A stretch of 48,910 nt of DNA from Solirubrobacter phytolaccae (GCF_027587195.1 NZ_JAPDDP010000058.1:1-48910), one strand, 5' to 3'; counted from the stretch's first letter, positions 39,987 to 48,832 are shown. The notes: generated from the sequence alone by a model not told the origin. Numbers and translations: made by a program.

Positions 39987-41223
39987 GCTGGGACGGCTGG
40001 AAGCGGTCCGGCCACGTGCGCTCGTAGTGCTCCTCCGGGAAGTCGCTCGGGCTCTCGCCGGCCTCGAAGGCGGCGCGGACCTTGTCGGCGTAGCGCGCGT
40101 TGCGCCCGCACCACGGCGCGGCCGGGATGTACATGACGTTGCCCCAGCCCTGCTGGTCGGTGACCGGCGCGACGCTGTGGATCATGTCGCAGTGCCACCA
40201 CACCGAGTCGCCGGCCTGCACGTCCGGGATGCCGACCAGGGCGCGCATCAGCAGCGGGTGCCACTGCTCGATCGCCGGGAAGACCTGGTTGACGGTGGTG
40301 CCGCACATGTCGTCCTCGGCGACGTCGTCCAGCAGCGGGCGCAGCATCAGGTACGCCATCGCCTCGGGGATCGGCACCGTGTGCAGCACGCCCTGGTCGT
40401 GGGCCATGTCCGACAGCGCCGTCCAGCCCTGGAAGGTGCGGAACACCGAGCACATCGTCGTGCCCGGGTACTGCGGACCGTCCGTGCGGAAGGACGCGTC
40501 CCACGGGTCGTAGGCCTCGACCGAGCCGTCGAACAGGTGCCGGAACGCCTGCTGGTAGGCCTCGGTCATCCAGAGGTCCAGCGTGCCGGGATCGAGGTGC
40601 GCGCCGAGGCCGCCGGAGCTCGCGCCGGGCGGACGGCGGCGGATCCGGTCCGGATACAGCGAGTCACGGTCCGGGTCGAACCACTGCTTGCCCTCGGACT
40701 CGTAGGTCCACAGGTGGTTCAGGAACGACTGCACGTTCGCCATCCGGTCGCTCTGGCGCGCCTGCATCTGGGCGGGTGACCAGTAGACCGGGAAGATCTC
40801 GGGCTTGGAGCCGACGCTGCCGAAGAAGTCGTCCGCCGGGCCCTTGTAGTCCTCGAAGAAGTGGTTCCGCTCGACGTAGTCGACGATGTCCTGGTCCCAC
40901 TGCAGCGCCTGCTCGCGCGGGAAGTGGCCGCGGATGACGACGCAGCCGCGCGACTTCAAATACGCGAGCTGCTCGGGCGTGACCGTGCCGGCCTCGATGT
41001 CGGTGTACTCGATCACGGGCCAGACGTTCTCGCCGCGCGCCTTCGCCGCCTCGATCTCCTCGACCTTCTCCGTCAGCTGGGCGGTGACGACTTCCCAGAT
41101 CTCCTCCACCGTGCGGCCCGACGCCTCGATGCGCGCGCGGATCGCGGCCTTGATCTCGCGGGTCGCGGCCTTCAGGTCCTCGGGCGTTGCCTCCCAGTGC
41201 GGGAGCTCAGTGGCGGTCGTCAT
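39940..41223 (-). CDS. DUF1479 / phytanoyl-CoA-dioxygenase-like protein
   Basis: A 427-residue protein of the DUF1479 family, related to Fe(II)/2-oxoglutarate oxygenases. The likely metal site is His-x-Asp in LGAHLDPGTLDLW plus the distal His in MIHSVAPVTD. Other family blocks are SRGCVVIRGHFPREQALQWDQDIVDYVERN and GDSVWWHCDMIHSV. The natural substrate is unknown; fungal relatives are linked to sugar metabolism, which fits the divergent ROK regulator. The ATG at 41223 follows GGAGAG. Two ROK-type palindromes lie upstream. Confidence 0.85.
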   Translation of the reverse strand: MTTATELPHWEATPEDLKAATREIKAAIRARIEASGRTVEEIWEVVTAQLTEKVEEIEAAKARGENVWPVIEYTDIEAGTVTPEQLAYLKSRGCVVIRGHFPREQALQWDQDIVDYVERNHFFEDYKGPADDFFGSVGSKPEIFPVYWSPAQMQARQSDRMANVQSFLNHLWTYESEGKQWFDPDRDSLYPDRIRRRPPGASSGGLGAHLDPGTLDLWMTEAYQQAFRHLFDGSVEAYDPWDASFRTDGPQYPGTTMCSVFRTFQGWTALSDMAHDQGVLHTVPIPEAMAYLMLRPLLDDVAEDDMCGTTVNQVFPAIEQWHPLLMRALVGIPDVQAGDSVWWHCDMIHSVAPVTDQQGWGNVMYIPAAPWCGRNARYADKVRAAFEAGESPSDFPEEHYERTWPDRFQPSQLNATGRRGLGMPPQG

Positions 41224-41232
41224 GTCTCTCCT

Positions 41233-41253
41233 CTAGGCAGGACTACTTACTAG
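41233..41253. promoter_or_regulatory. ROK-type operator, distal copy
   Basis: CTAGGCAGGACTACTTACTAG is a degenerate version of the palindrome at 41281, 10 bp upstream of the DUF1479 start. It is presumably bound by the divergent ROK regulator. Confidence 0.6.
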
Positions 41254-41280
41254 AACGGCAAGATAGCGATCACGCTCGCT

Positions 41281-41301
41281 TTAGGCAAGGCTCCTTCCTA
41301 A
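41281..41301. promoter_or_regulatory. ROK-type operator, proximal copy
   Basis: A near-perfect palindrome: TTAGG-C-AAGG, a central CT, then CCTT-C-CTAA. It ends 9 bp before the ROK GTG. It matches the TTAG...CTAA form of known ROK/XylR/NagC-type sites and is 48 bp from its weaker partner. Confidence 0.75.
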
Positions 41302-41310
41302 AATGTTCGC

Positions 41311-42381
41311 GTGGCCCCGGTGAAGCCGACCCTCGAGCTGCTCAGCTCCCTGTCGAGCGAGCACATCCTGCGCGCGTTGATGCAGGCGGAGCGGGCGACG
41401 CGCGCGGAGCTCGCGGGGTTCACCGGGCTGTCCAAGCCGACCGTGTCGGAATCCGTGCGACGGCTGAGCGAGGCCGGCGCGGTGATCGACACGGGCGAGC
41501 GCACGACGGGCCGTGGCCGCGTCGGGACCTACTACGCGCTCGGGCCGACGAGCGGCCGGGCGCTGGTCGTCAGCCTCGCGCCGTCCGGGCTCGTGGCCGA
41601 GGCGGTGGACGCGTACGGCGACGTGGTCGCGCGGGTAGTGGCCGACGTGCCGCCCACGGGCGTCGAGGGTGCGTTGCGCGACGTCGCCGCGCAGGTGGCC
41701 GAAGGGCCGTTCCGGCTCGCGGTCGTCAGCGCCGCCGACCCGGTGGACCGCGAGACCGGCCGCCTCGTCGAGCTGCCCGATCTCCCCTTCCTGCTCGGCG
41801 CGCTGGACGCGCCGGCGGTGCTCGCCGACCTGGTGGACGGCCCGGTGGTCGTCGACAACGACGTCAACTGGGCCGCGCGCGCCGAGGATGCCGGTCGCGA
41901 CTTCGCCTACCTGTACCTCGGCGAGGGGTTGGGCCTCGCGGTCGTGAGCGACGGCGAGGTCCGCCGCGGCCACGCGGGCCTGGCGGGCGAGATCGCGCAC
42001 GTGCTGACCACCGGCCCGGACGGCTCGGCGATGCGCCTGACCGACGTGTTCGCCGCGCTCGGGTTGCGCCGCGCGGGGACGACCGCGATCGACGTCCCCA
42101 AGCTGCTGGCCGGCCTGGAGAGCCACGCGGCGCTCGCCCGCGCGCTGGCCGGCGTCCTGTCGGCGGTGGTCGCGCTCGTGAACCCGCGCGCCGTGCGCGT
42201 CGGCGGCCCGTGGGGCGCGGCGATCCTGCCCGCGCTGGCGGACGTGGTCGCCGCCACGCCGCGCGCGGTCCCGATCGAGCCGGCCACGGTCACGGACGAG
42301 CCGGCGCTCACGGCCGCGCGCGCGTCCGCGCTCGAGCAGCTGCGCGACGCGATCGTCGCCGCGGCGAGGCAACGAACCTAA
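41311..42381 (+). CDS. ROK-family transcriptional regulator
   Basis: A 356-residue ROK repressor. The winged helix is HILRALMQAERATRAELAGFTGLSKPTVSESVRRLSEAGAV. The ROK domain retains VVVDNDVNWAARAEDAGRDFAYLYLGEGLGLAVV and GHAGLAGEIAHV but lacks the usual CxCGxxGCxE zinc motif. It is therefore probably a sugar-sensing regulator without kinase activity. The start is GTG at 41311. It diverges from the DUF1479 gene, its likely target, across two palindromic sites. Confidence 0.9.
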   Translation: MAPVKPTLELLSSLSSEHILRALMQAERATRAELAGFTGLSKPTVSESVRRLSEAGAVIDTGERTTGRGRVGTYYALGPTSGRALVVSLAPSGLVAEAVDAYGDVVARVVADVPPTGVEGALRDVAAQVAEGPFRLAVVSAADPVDRETGRLVELPDLPFLLGALDAPAVLADLVDGPVVVDNDVNWAARAEDAGRDFAYLYLGEGLGLAVVSDGEVRRGHAGLAGEIAHVLTTGPDGSAMRLTDVFAALGLRRAGTTAIDVPKLLAGLESHAALARALAGVLSAVVALVNPRAVRVGGPWGAAILPALADVVAATPRAVPIEPATVTDEPALTAARASALEQLRDAIVAAARQRT

Positions 42382-42403
42382 AGGCCCTGGGGCTTTAGGT
42401 TCG
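42373..42403. terminator. Bidirectional terminator containing both stop codons
   Basis: CGAACCTAAAG (42373-42383) and CTTTAGGTTCG (42393-42403) are perfect complements over a 9-nt GC loop. The TAA stops of the ROK gene (42379-42381) and of the APH-like gene (42397-42395) lie in opposite arms, so the two proteins end in similar peptides (NLK-containing read-through frames). Confidence 0.75.
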
Positions 42404-43120
42404 GGCGAGCCGTTCGAGCGCCGCGACCGCGTTCGTGACGTACGGCTCGCGGCCGTACGCGACGTCCTCCAGCGCGGTGCAGATCGCGTAGAACCGTGCG
42501 CGTTCGCCGAAGTCGAGGTCGAAGTCGCGCATCAGGCGGCCGTGGTCGACCGCGGGGTCGCCGAGTGCGGCGTCGCCCCAGTCGATCACGCCGGTGATCT
42601 CGTCGCCGTCGACGAAGACGTGCTCGGCGCCGAGGTCGCCGTGGATGAAGCACGGCGCCACGGAGGCCGGAGCATCGTTCTCCAGGAACGCCTCGACCCA
42701 CCCTGGGACGAGATCGCGGACGCGCGGCCACGTCTCGCGGGCCTCCGCCAGCCACGCGCTCGGCGGCGTCTCGTCCAGCGGCGCCGGCCACTGGAGAACG
42801 TGCACGGCCGCAACAAAATCTGCCATCGCGCTCGCAAACCTCCCCCGCTCGGGGGATGGACGTTCGAGCAGTGACACGCCGCACACGCGGGGCAGGACGA
42901 GGCAGCCGGCGGCCGCGTCGACCGCGAGCGGCACGGGGACGGGCAGCGGGACCCGCGGCGCGACCGCGGCCAGCAGCGCCGCCTCCTCCCCGGCTCCAGG
43001 GCCGAACCGCGCCACCAGGCCGTCCCCGACGGCGTAGACGCGATGGTCCAGCCCGGTCGCGAGCGGCGTCACCGGCACCTCGCCGACCAGCCTCCGGATC
43101 ACCTCGAAGTGTTCGCGCAC
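42395..43120 (-). CDS. Aminoglycoside-phosphotransferase-like kinase
   Basis: A 241-residue APH-fold kinase. The catalytic loop is CFIHGDLGAEHVFVDGDEITGVIDWGDAALGDPAVDHGRL, with HGD and the IDWGD metal motif intact. The usual Asn of HGDxxxxN is His here, as in many environmental members. An N-lobe nucleotide region is recognisable (ATGLDHRVYAVGDGLVARFG). Substrate unknown; drug resistance cannot be inferred from this alone. The GTG at 43120 is chosen for length, without a strong ribosome binding site. Confidence 0.82.
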   Translation of the reverse strand: MREHFEVIRRLVGEVPVTPLATGLDHRVYAVGDGLVARFGPGAGEEAALLAAVAPRVPLPVPVPLAVDAAAGCLVLPRVCGVSLLERPSPERGRFASAMADFVAAVHVLQWPAPLDETPPSAWLAEARETWPRVRDLVPGWVEAFLENDAPASVAPCFIHGDLGAEHVFVDGDEITGVIDWGDAALGDPAVDHGRLMRDFDLDFGERARFYAICTALEDVAYGREPYVTNAVAALERLART

Positions 43121-43216
43121 CGGTCTCGAGCCTACGCATCGGTAAGGCGTGAATCGGTCAAACACAAGACATATCACCGCTTCAGGCGTGTGCTCAGCTG
43201 CCGATGTCAGAGAGCA

Positions 43217-45859
43217 ATGCCTCGGTCCCCCGCCCCAGAAGCCCGTGTCGCTGCCCTCGCGGCCGCGGTGAGTGCGGGGGCCGCCGCGATCTCGCTCAGC
43301 CGGACCCGCAAGTCCACGCCGACGCCGCCCGTGTCCGGCGACTCCGCGCTCGTCGGCCTGATCGAACGCGTCGCCGAGGCGACCGACCGCGCCGACAGCA
43401 CCGACGCCGTGCTGCGCGCCTGCGTCGACCAGATCTGCCGCTGGACCGGCTGGCCCGTCGGGCACGTCTACATCGCGGACCCGCAGGACCGCGACCGCCT
43501 GCTGTCCTCCTCGCTCTGGTACCTCGGGGACGTCGCGCGCTACGCCGGCTTCCGCACCGAGACCGAGCGGATGCCGATGACCCGCGGCGTCGGCCTCCCC
43601 GGCCGCGTGCTCGAGAGCGAGCGCGCCGAGTGGATCGTCGACCTCAGCGGTGACGCCAACTTCCCCCGCAACGCCGTCGCCGCCGAGGCCGGGCTGCGCG
43701 GCGCGTTCTCCTTCCCCATCTCCAGCGCCGGCGAGATCGAGGCCGTGATCGAGTGCTTCTCGACGCGCACGGTCGCCCCCGACGACCGCCTGCTCGAGGT
43801 CGCCTCGCACATCGGCCGCCAGGTCGGCCGCCGGCTCGCCGGCATGCGCAGCGCCACCGCCCTGCGCGCCGCCGAGAACCGCTTCACCTCCTTCCGCGAG
43901 TCCACCAGCGACGCGATCATCACCGCCGACAGCGCGGGCCTGATCGTCTCCTGGAACTCCGCCGCCGAGCGGATGTTCGGCTACGACCGCGAGCAGGTCA
44001 TGGGCCGCCCGCTGTCGGTGCTGATGCCCGAGCGTCTGCGCGCGCCGCACGACGCCGGCCTGCGCCGCGTTGTCGCCAAGCCCGAGTCGGCGCGGATCAT
44101 GGGCCGCACCGTCGAGGTCGTCGGCAAGCGCGCCGACGGCACCGAGTTCCCGATCGAGCTCTCGATCTCCTCGTGGGACGAGGACGAGGGCCGCTTCTTC
44201 GGCGGCATCATCCGCGACATCTCCGACCGCTCCCGGGCGGAGGAGCAGGCGCGCGCGCTCGAGACCGCCCCGGACCCGATCGTCGAGGTCAACGCCGACG
44301 GGAACATCGTGCTCGCCAACGCCCGCACGGAGCAGCTGTTCGGCTACGGCCGCAGCGAGCTCGTCGGCCGTCCGGTGCAGGAGCTCTTCGCCCCGAACTC
44401 ACGCGAGCTGCCGCTGGCCCCCGGCGTCGACCTGACCGGCCGGCGCAAGGACGGGCACGAGTTCCCGCTCGAGATCACGTTCGGCCCGGTCGCCGACGGT
44501 GAGGACGCCGTCGCCACCTGCATCCTGCGCGACGTCACCGAGCGCCGCCGCTTCGAGGCCCAGCTGCGTCACCAGGCCGACCACGACCACCTGACGCGGC
44601 TGTTCAACCGCCGCCGCTTCGAGGAGGAGCTCGCCCTCTACACCAAGCGGCGCGACCCCGGCGCCGTCCTGCTGCTCGACCTCGACCGCTTCAAGTACAT
44701 CAACGACGTCCACGGCCACACCGCGGGCGACGAGATGGTGCGCACGATCGGCGCCGCGCTGCGGACCGTGGTCGGCGAGACCGACGTCGTCGCGCGCCTG
44801 GGCGGCGACGAGTTCGCCGTCCTGCTCGACAGCGCCGATCGCGAGGCCGCCGAACGCGCCGCCGTGGCGGTCGTCAGCGCCGTGCGCGAGCAGCGCCTCA
44901 CGCTCGGGACGATCGCCGTCTCGATCACCGCTTCGGTCGGCGTGGTGCCGTTCGGCGACGACGACCTGCAGGCGGAGGGCATCCTCGCCGCCGCCGACCT
45001 CGCGATGTACGCCGCCAAGGAACTCGGCGGTGACGGCTTCCACGTCACCGACCGCGACGACGAGCGCGTCGCCGGCATGCAGGCCCGACTCGACTGGGCC
45101 GACCAGGTGCGCCGCGCGCTCGACGAGGACCGCTTCGTCCTGTACTGGCAGCCGATCGTCGAGCTGTGCAGCGGCAAGGCCACGCACTACGAGCTGCTGC
45201 TGCGCATGGTCTCGCCCGACGGGAAGATCATCCCGCCGGGCGCGTTCATCGAGCCCGCCGAGCACTTCGGGCTGATCGGCGAGCTGGACCGCTGGGTGGT
45301 CAAGAACGCCATCCACGCACTTGCCGACGGCCGCGTCGCCGACGGGCTGCGGATCGAGGTCAACCTCTCCGGCCGCTCGATCGGCGATCCGGAGCTGCCC
45401 GAGCTGATCGAGCGTGAGATCGAGCTGACCGGGATCGACCCGGCGCGGCTCGTGTTCGAGATCACCGAGACCGCCGCGATCACCAACATGCGCGACGCGC
45501 AGGCGTTCGCGGAGCGGCTCAAGCAGCTCGGCTGCCGGTTCGCGCTCGACGACTTCGGCGCCGGCTTCGCGTCCTTCTACTACCTCAAGCACCTGCCGCT
45601 CGACTACCTGAAGATCGACGGCGACTTCGTCAAGAGCCTCACCAGCAGCGTCACCGACGAGGTGGTCGTCAAGGCGATGGTCGACATCGCGCAGGGGCTC
45701 GGCCTGAAGACGATCGCGGAGTTCGTGGAGGACGCCGAGACGTCGACGCGACTGCGCGAGCTGGGCGTCGATCACGCCCAGGGCTACCACTACGGCCGCC
45801 CCGAGCCGATGCCGCGCGCCGCCGCGCCGCGGCTTGACCGTGTCTTGACCCGCGGTTGA
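43217..45859 (+). CDS. GAF-PAS-PAS-GGDEF-EAL cyclic-di-GMP enzyme
   Basis: An 880-residue signalling protein. A short hydrophobic N-terminal stretch (VAALAAAVSAGAAAISL) precedes a GAF domain (about 55-205) and two PAS domains (about 215-330 and 335-440). A GGDEF domain follows with an intact RLGGDEFAVL motif (about 527-536). The EAL domain (about 630-865) begins YELLLR instead of YEALLR but keeps the catalytic Glu, the EVNLSG Asn, ITETAA, ALDDFGAGFASF and KIDGDF residues. Both diguanylate cyclase and phosphodiesterase activity are thus possible. A response-regulator gene follows 34 nt downstream. Confidence 0.93.
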   Translation: MPRSPAPEARVAALAAAVSAGAAAISLSRTRKSTPTPPVSGDSALVGLIERVAEATDRADSTDAVLRACVDQICRWTGWPVGHVYIADPQDRDRLLSSSLWYLGDVARYAGFRTETERMPMTRGVGLPGRVLESERAEWIVDLSGDANFPRNAVAAEAGLRGAFSFPISSAGEIEAVIECFSTRTVAPDDRLLEVASHIGRQVGRRLAGMRSATALRAAENRFTSFRESTSDAIITADSAGLIVSWNSAAERMFGYDREQVMGRPLSVLMPERLRAPHDAGLRRVVAKPESARIMGRTVEVVGKRADGTEFPIELSISSWDEDEGRFFGGIIRDISDRSRAEEQARALETAPDPIVEVNADGNIVLANARTEQLFGYGRSELVGRPVQELFAPNSRELPLAPGVDLTGRRKDGHEFPLEITFGPVADGEDAVATCILRDVTERRRFEAQLRHQADHDHLTRLFNRRRFEEELALYTKRRDPGAVLLLDLDRFKYINDVHGHTAGDEMVRTIGAALRTVVGETDVVARLGGDEFAVLLDSADREAAERAAVAVVSAVREQRLTLGTIAVSITASVGVVPFGDDDLQAEGILAAADLAMYAAKELGGDGFHVTDRDDERVAGMQARLDWADQVRRALDEDRFVLYWQPIVELCSGKATHYELLLRMVSPDGKIIPPGAFIEPAEHFGLIGELDRWVVKNAIHALADGRVADGLRIEVNLSGRSIGDPELPELIEREIELTGIDPARLVFEITETAAITNMRDAQAFAERLKQLGCRFALDDFGAGFASFYYLKHLPLDYLKIDGDFVKSLTSSVTDEVVVKAMVDIAQGLGLKTIAEFVEDAETSTRLRELGVDHAQGYHYGRPEPMPRAAAPRLDRVLTRG

Positions 45860-45893
45860 GCGGACCGCGAGGTCCGCTGACGATGCATCGGGC

Positions 45894-46256
45894 ATGCCCG
45901 AGCTCCCGTCCGCGTTGGTCGTCGACGACGACCCGGTCTCCCTCATGCTGCTGTCCGCCTGGGCGAGCGGCGCCGGCCTGAAACCCGCCCCGGCCGCCGA
46001 CGGCCTGGCGGCACACCGGATCCTGCTCTCCGGCCTGCGGCCCGCGGTGATCGTCACCGACATCGACATGCCCAAGCTCGACGGCCTCGGGCTGATCAAG
46101 CGCGTGCGGGAGAACGTCGCGCTGAGCACGATCCCGGTGATCGTCGTCTCCAGCCACCCGCCCGAGGACGAGCACGACGCCGATCACTGGTTCGGCAAGG
46201 GCGAGTCCGCGCGGGTCACGAGCGTGCTCCGCGCGGTCGCGGCCTCGGCCGGTTAG
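45894..46256 (+). CDS. Single-domain response regulator
   Basis: A 120-residue receiver domain with no output domain. The acidic pair is VVDDDPVS, the phosphoacceptor Asp is in VTDIDMPKLDGLGL, the switch Ser is in VIVVSSHP, and the conserved Lys is in WFGKGES. It lies directly after the GGDEF-EAL gene and probably works in the same pathway. It converges on the subtilase gene with a 4-nt TTAG stop overlap. Confidence 0.9.
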   Translation: MPELPSALVVDDDPVSLMLLSAWASGAGLKPAPAADGLAAHRILLSGLRPAVIVTDIDMPKLDGLGLIKRVRENVALSTIPVIVVSSHPPEDEHDADHWFGKGESARVTSVLRAVAASAG

Positions 46257-47611
46257 CTCTTCGGCTCGGCCTTGCCCTCGAGCTCGTCCAGCAGGACGGC
46301 GCGGGGGAACTCCGAGACGGGCACGGGCGGGGCGCTCGCGACGAGCTTGTACTCGGCCTCGGCGCCCGAGGCCAGGCCGGCGCGGGACATCGTGCGGGCG
46401 ATCATGGCGGCGGCGATCGGGGTGGCGAACGAGGTGCCGTCCCAGCGCGCCCAGCCGTCGAACGCGATCGTCGGGTCGGCGGGGCTCGGCGCGCTGCCGA
46501 GGGCGAGCAGCGTCTTCGCGCGGGTGAAGGTGGACTGCAGGTTGGTGCCGCGGGCGGTGGCGTCGACCCACTTGCCGTGGTTGCTGTACGACGCGCGGGC
46601 CCACTTGGTCTCGCCGCCTTCGACCGCGCCGACGCTGAGCACCGGACCGAACGCGGCGGGCCAGAACGGGCGGCTGGAGGCGTGGTTGCCGGCGGCCGCG
46701 ACGACGGCGCGCTTGCCGCCCATCTGGCGCATGGCGTTGAGGATCGCGAGCGGCGGCTGGTCACGGTCGGTGTAGCCGCCGAGCGAGAGGTTGACCACGT
46801 CGGTATCAGTGGGGAGCTGCGCCATCGCGGCGGCGACGCCGAAGTCGTCGCCGACGCCGTGCGAGTCGAGCACCTTGACGGCGTAGATGTCCGCGGCGGG
46901 CGCGACCTGGCGGATCAGGCCGGCGATGAACGTGCCGTGGCCGGCTTCGGCGTCGCCGTAGCCGTCAGCGTCCGCGTCCCACGTGTCGGCGCTGCCGGGA
47001 GCGCGCTGGACGGTGCGCAGCCACTCGTGGTCGAACAGGCCGGTGTCGAGGACGGCGATCTTCGCGCCCGCGCCGTCGGTGGACAGGGCGCCGCGCTGCG
47101 GGAGCGTAGCGGGGAGCGTGGCGGGGCGGACGGTCGAGCCGGGGCCGCCCTGGATGCGGGGCTCGCCGTGGAAGTTGATGGCGTCACCGGCGGCCTCGCC
47201 GACGAAGACGTAGTTGGGCGCGACCTGCGCGGGCCCCTCGGGGCGGCCGGCGGTGGCCTTGCGCACGCGGGCGAGCGCGTCGAGCACCTCACGCGCCGGG
47301 TCCGTGGTCCGCGGCTTGGTGATGAGGAGCGTCAGGCCGAACGGGCGCTGCTCGGCGGCCTTGTAGTCCTTGAGCACGCGCTGGACGTCAGCCGCGTCGC
47401 CCGGGCCGACGAGGACCTGGCCGGGGCGCAGGAGGAACGTGTTGCTGGGGTCATGGTTGACTGCGACCTTGCTCGGGTCCCACTGCTTCGGGAGCTCCGC
47501 GGCGAAGGCTGCACCGGTGCTCACGCCGAGCGCGGCGAGGATCACCGCCGCTGCAAGCACGACACGACGCACGATCTGCTGGCCCACCGGGATGTTCTGT
47601 CGCCTGGTCAC
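46253..47611 (-). CDS. Secreted S8 subtilisin-like serine protease
   Basis: A roughly 452-residue exported subtilase. The signal peptide is RRVVLAAAVILAALGVSTGAAFA. A propeptide-like region (about 35-140) with PGQVLVGPGDAADVQRVLKDY precedes the catalytic domain. The triad is Asp in IAVLDTGLFDHEW (about 187), His in GHGTFIAGL (about 224) and Ser in GTSFATPIAAAM (about 392), with oxyanion Asn in VVAAAGNHAS. The GTG at 47611 gives a normal signal peptide; an ATG at 47710 would add 33 basic residues ahead of it. Confidence 0.9.
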   Translation of the reverse strand: MTRRQNIPVGQQIVRRVVLAAAVILAALGVSTGAAFAAELPKQWDPSKVAVNHDPSNTFLLRPGQVLVGPGDAADVQRVLKDYKAAEQRPFGLTLLITKPRTTDPAREVLDALARVRKATAGRPEGPAQVAPNYVFVGEAAGDAINFHGEPRIQGGPGSTVRPATLPATLPQRGALSTDGAGAKIAVLDTGLFDHEWLRTVQRAPGSADTWDADADGYGDAEAGHGTFIAGLIRQVAPAADIYAVKVLDSHGVGDDFGVAAAMAQLPTDTDVVNLSLGGYTDRDQPPLAILNAMRQMGGKRAVVAAAGNHASSRPFWPAAFGPVLSVGAVEGGETKWARASYSNHGKWVDATARGTNLQSTFTRAKTLLALGSAPSPADPTIAFDGWARWDGTSFATPIAAAMIARTMSRAGLASGAEAEYKLVASAPPVPVSEFPRAVLLDELEGKAEPKS

Positions 47612-47812
47612 GGTGGGCAGCCTGTCGTCAACGCCTTGGCGTCCGGTTGGGCGCTTCTTGGCGCGACGTTGGGGTGATGACGGGCGCCTCGTCCGAGGGC
47701 TCCGGAACACGATGACCCGGCGTGCGCAGGCGGCGCGGCGGGACCATCCGGGTGGGCAGCGAAAGCATGACCCGGATACTGGTGCCCCAGGGCGCCCCTT
47801 ACATCAGGGACT

Positions 47813-47840
47813 ACCCCAATCCTTACCCCTATGTTGGGGT
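47813..47840. repeat. ACCCCAA/TTGGGGT inverted repeat after the universal stress protein gene
   Basis: ACCCCAA (47813-47819) and TTGGGGT (47834-47840) flank a 14-bp spacer that contains a further ACCCCT. It begins 2 bp beyond the USP stop, so it may be that gene's terminator. It is also upstream of the subtilase gene, and the rest of the 47612-47842 spacer shows no gene. Confidence 0.5.
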
Positions 47841-47842
47841 GC

Positions 47843-48769
47843 CTAGGGTGCCTCGGCGTGCACCACGAGCACTGGGGTGTCCGCGTTGTGCACCAGCCCC
47901 GAGGACACCGATCCGAGCAGCGCGGACCGCGCTCCGCCGATCCCCCGCGCGCCGGTGACCACGAGCGAAGCTCGCTTGTCGGCCGCCAGGGTGCGCACGG
48001 TGCGCCACACGCCGGAGCGCGACTCGACGGTCTCCCCGATCGCGTCGAGGCCGGTGGCGGATGCCCGCTCGGCGCCCTGGGCGGTGATCGCAGCGGCCTC
48101 GTCCGCGAGGGCCTGGTCGAGGACGGACACCACGTCGCTGATCTCACCGCGCGCGATCGCCGACACCGCGCGGCTCCGCCGGTACTGGGAGGCCCACACG
48201 TGCACGACGGTCGCGGTGCGGCCGGGCAGGAGGGCGCCCGCGACGTCGATGGCGTGATCGGCGGCCGGTGAGCCGTCGTACGCGATCAGCACCGGGCCGT
48301 CGCTGGGCACGGCGTCGTCCGGGACGATCAGGAGCGGCAGGTCGGCGTGGTGCAGCAGGCTGATCGAGGTCGAGCCGAGGACCGCGCGGGCGATCTCGCC
48401 GCGGCCGCGTGCGCCGCACACAAGGGCCTGGGCGCCGGCCGTCTTGGCCGCGTTGAGGAGCGCTTCCCACGAGGGCGCGTGGGGCTTGGTGACGAGAGGG
48501 GTGGCGGTGAGGCCGGACGCGCCGGCCTGCGCGGCGCCTTCGGCAGCGAGCTCGCTCGCCTCTTCGGTCGCCTCGGCGTTGATCTCGGCGAGGGCGTGCT
48601 CGAGCGTGCCTGAAGGGACGTTCATCAGCCAGCGCGAGGCGCTCGTTGCGCCGGGCGGTGGGGGTGCCGGGACGGTGATCAGGGTCGCCGTGGCGTTGGG
48701 GAAGAACGAGGCCGCTGCGCGGACGGCAAGGGCCGCGCTGGGCGACCCGTCGAAGGCGATGGCGAGCAT
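47843..48769 (-). CDS. Tandem-domain universal stress protein
   Basis: A 308-residue protein with two UspA domains (about 1-150 and 158-306). Each ends with an ATP-binding type loop: CGARGRGEIARAVLGSTSISLLHHADLPLLIV and TGARGIGGARSALLGSVSSGLVHNADTPVLVV. The second domain opens VLIAYDGSPAADHAID. Tandem USPs of this kind are common in actinobacteria and respond to hypoxia or dormancy signals. The ATG at 48769 is preferred over a TTG three codons upstream. Confidence 0.92.
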   Translation of the reverse strand: MLAIAFDGSPSAALAVRAAASFFPNATATLITVPAPPPPGATSASRWLMNVPSGTLEHALAEINAEATEEASELAAEGAAQAGASGLTATPLVTKPHAPSWEALLNAAKTAGAQALVCGARGRGEIARAVLGSTSISLLHHADLPLLIVPDDAVPSDGPVLIAYDGSPAADHAIDVAGALLPGRTATVVHVWASQYRRSRAVSAIARGEISDVVSVLDQALADEAAAITAQGAERASATGLDAIGETVESRSGVWRTVRTLAADKRASLVVTGARGIGGARSALLGSVSSGLVHNADTPVLVVHAEAP

Positions 48770-48813
48770 TGGTTTCAACCTACACGGAGGTGGGCGGGCT
48801 GAGACGGACGGCC

Positions 48814-48832
48814 ATCGAGGGGGAAGGGAGCT
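48814..48832. repeat. 19-bp copy of the 16.9-kb palindromic element
   Basis: ATCGAGGGGGAAGGGAGCT is the exact reverse complement of 16911-16929. The preceding GACGGCC also matches the flank of the left arm at 16892. It lies in the spacer upstream of the universal stress protein gene, near the window end. Confidence 0.65.

Noticed and set aside
47803-47840. DosR-box-like GGGACT...CCCC near the universal stress protein gene
   Set aside because: It matches only half of the dormancy-box consensus and lies downstream, not upstream, of the stress protein gene.
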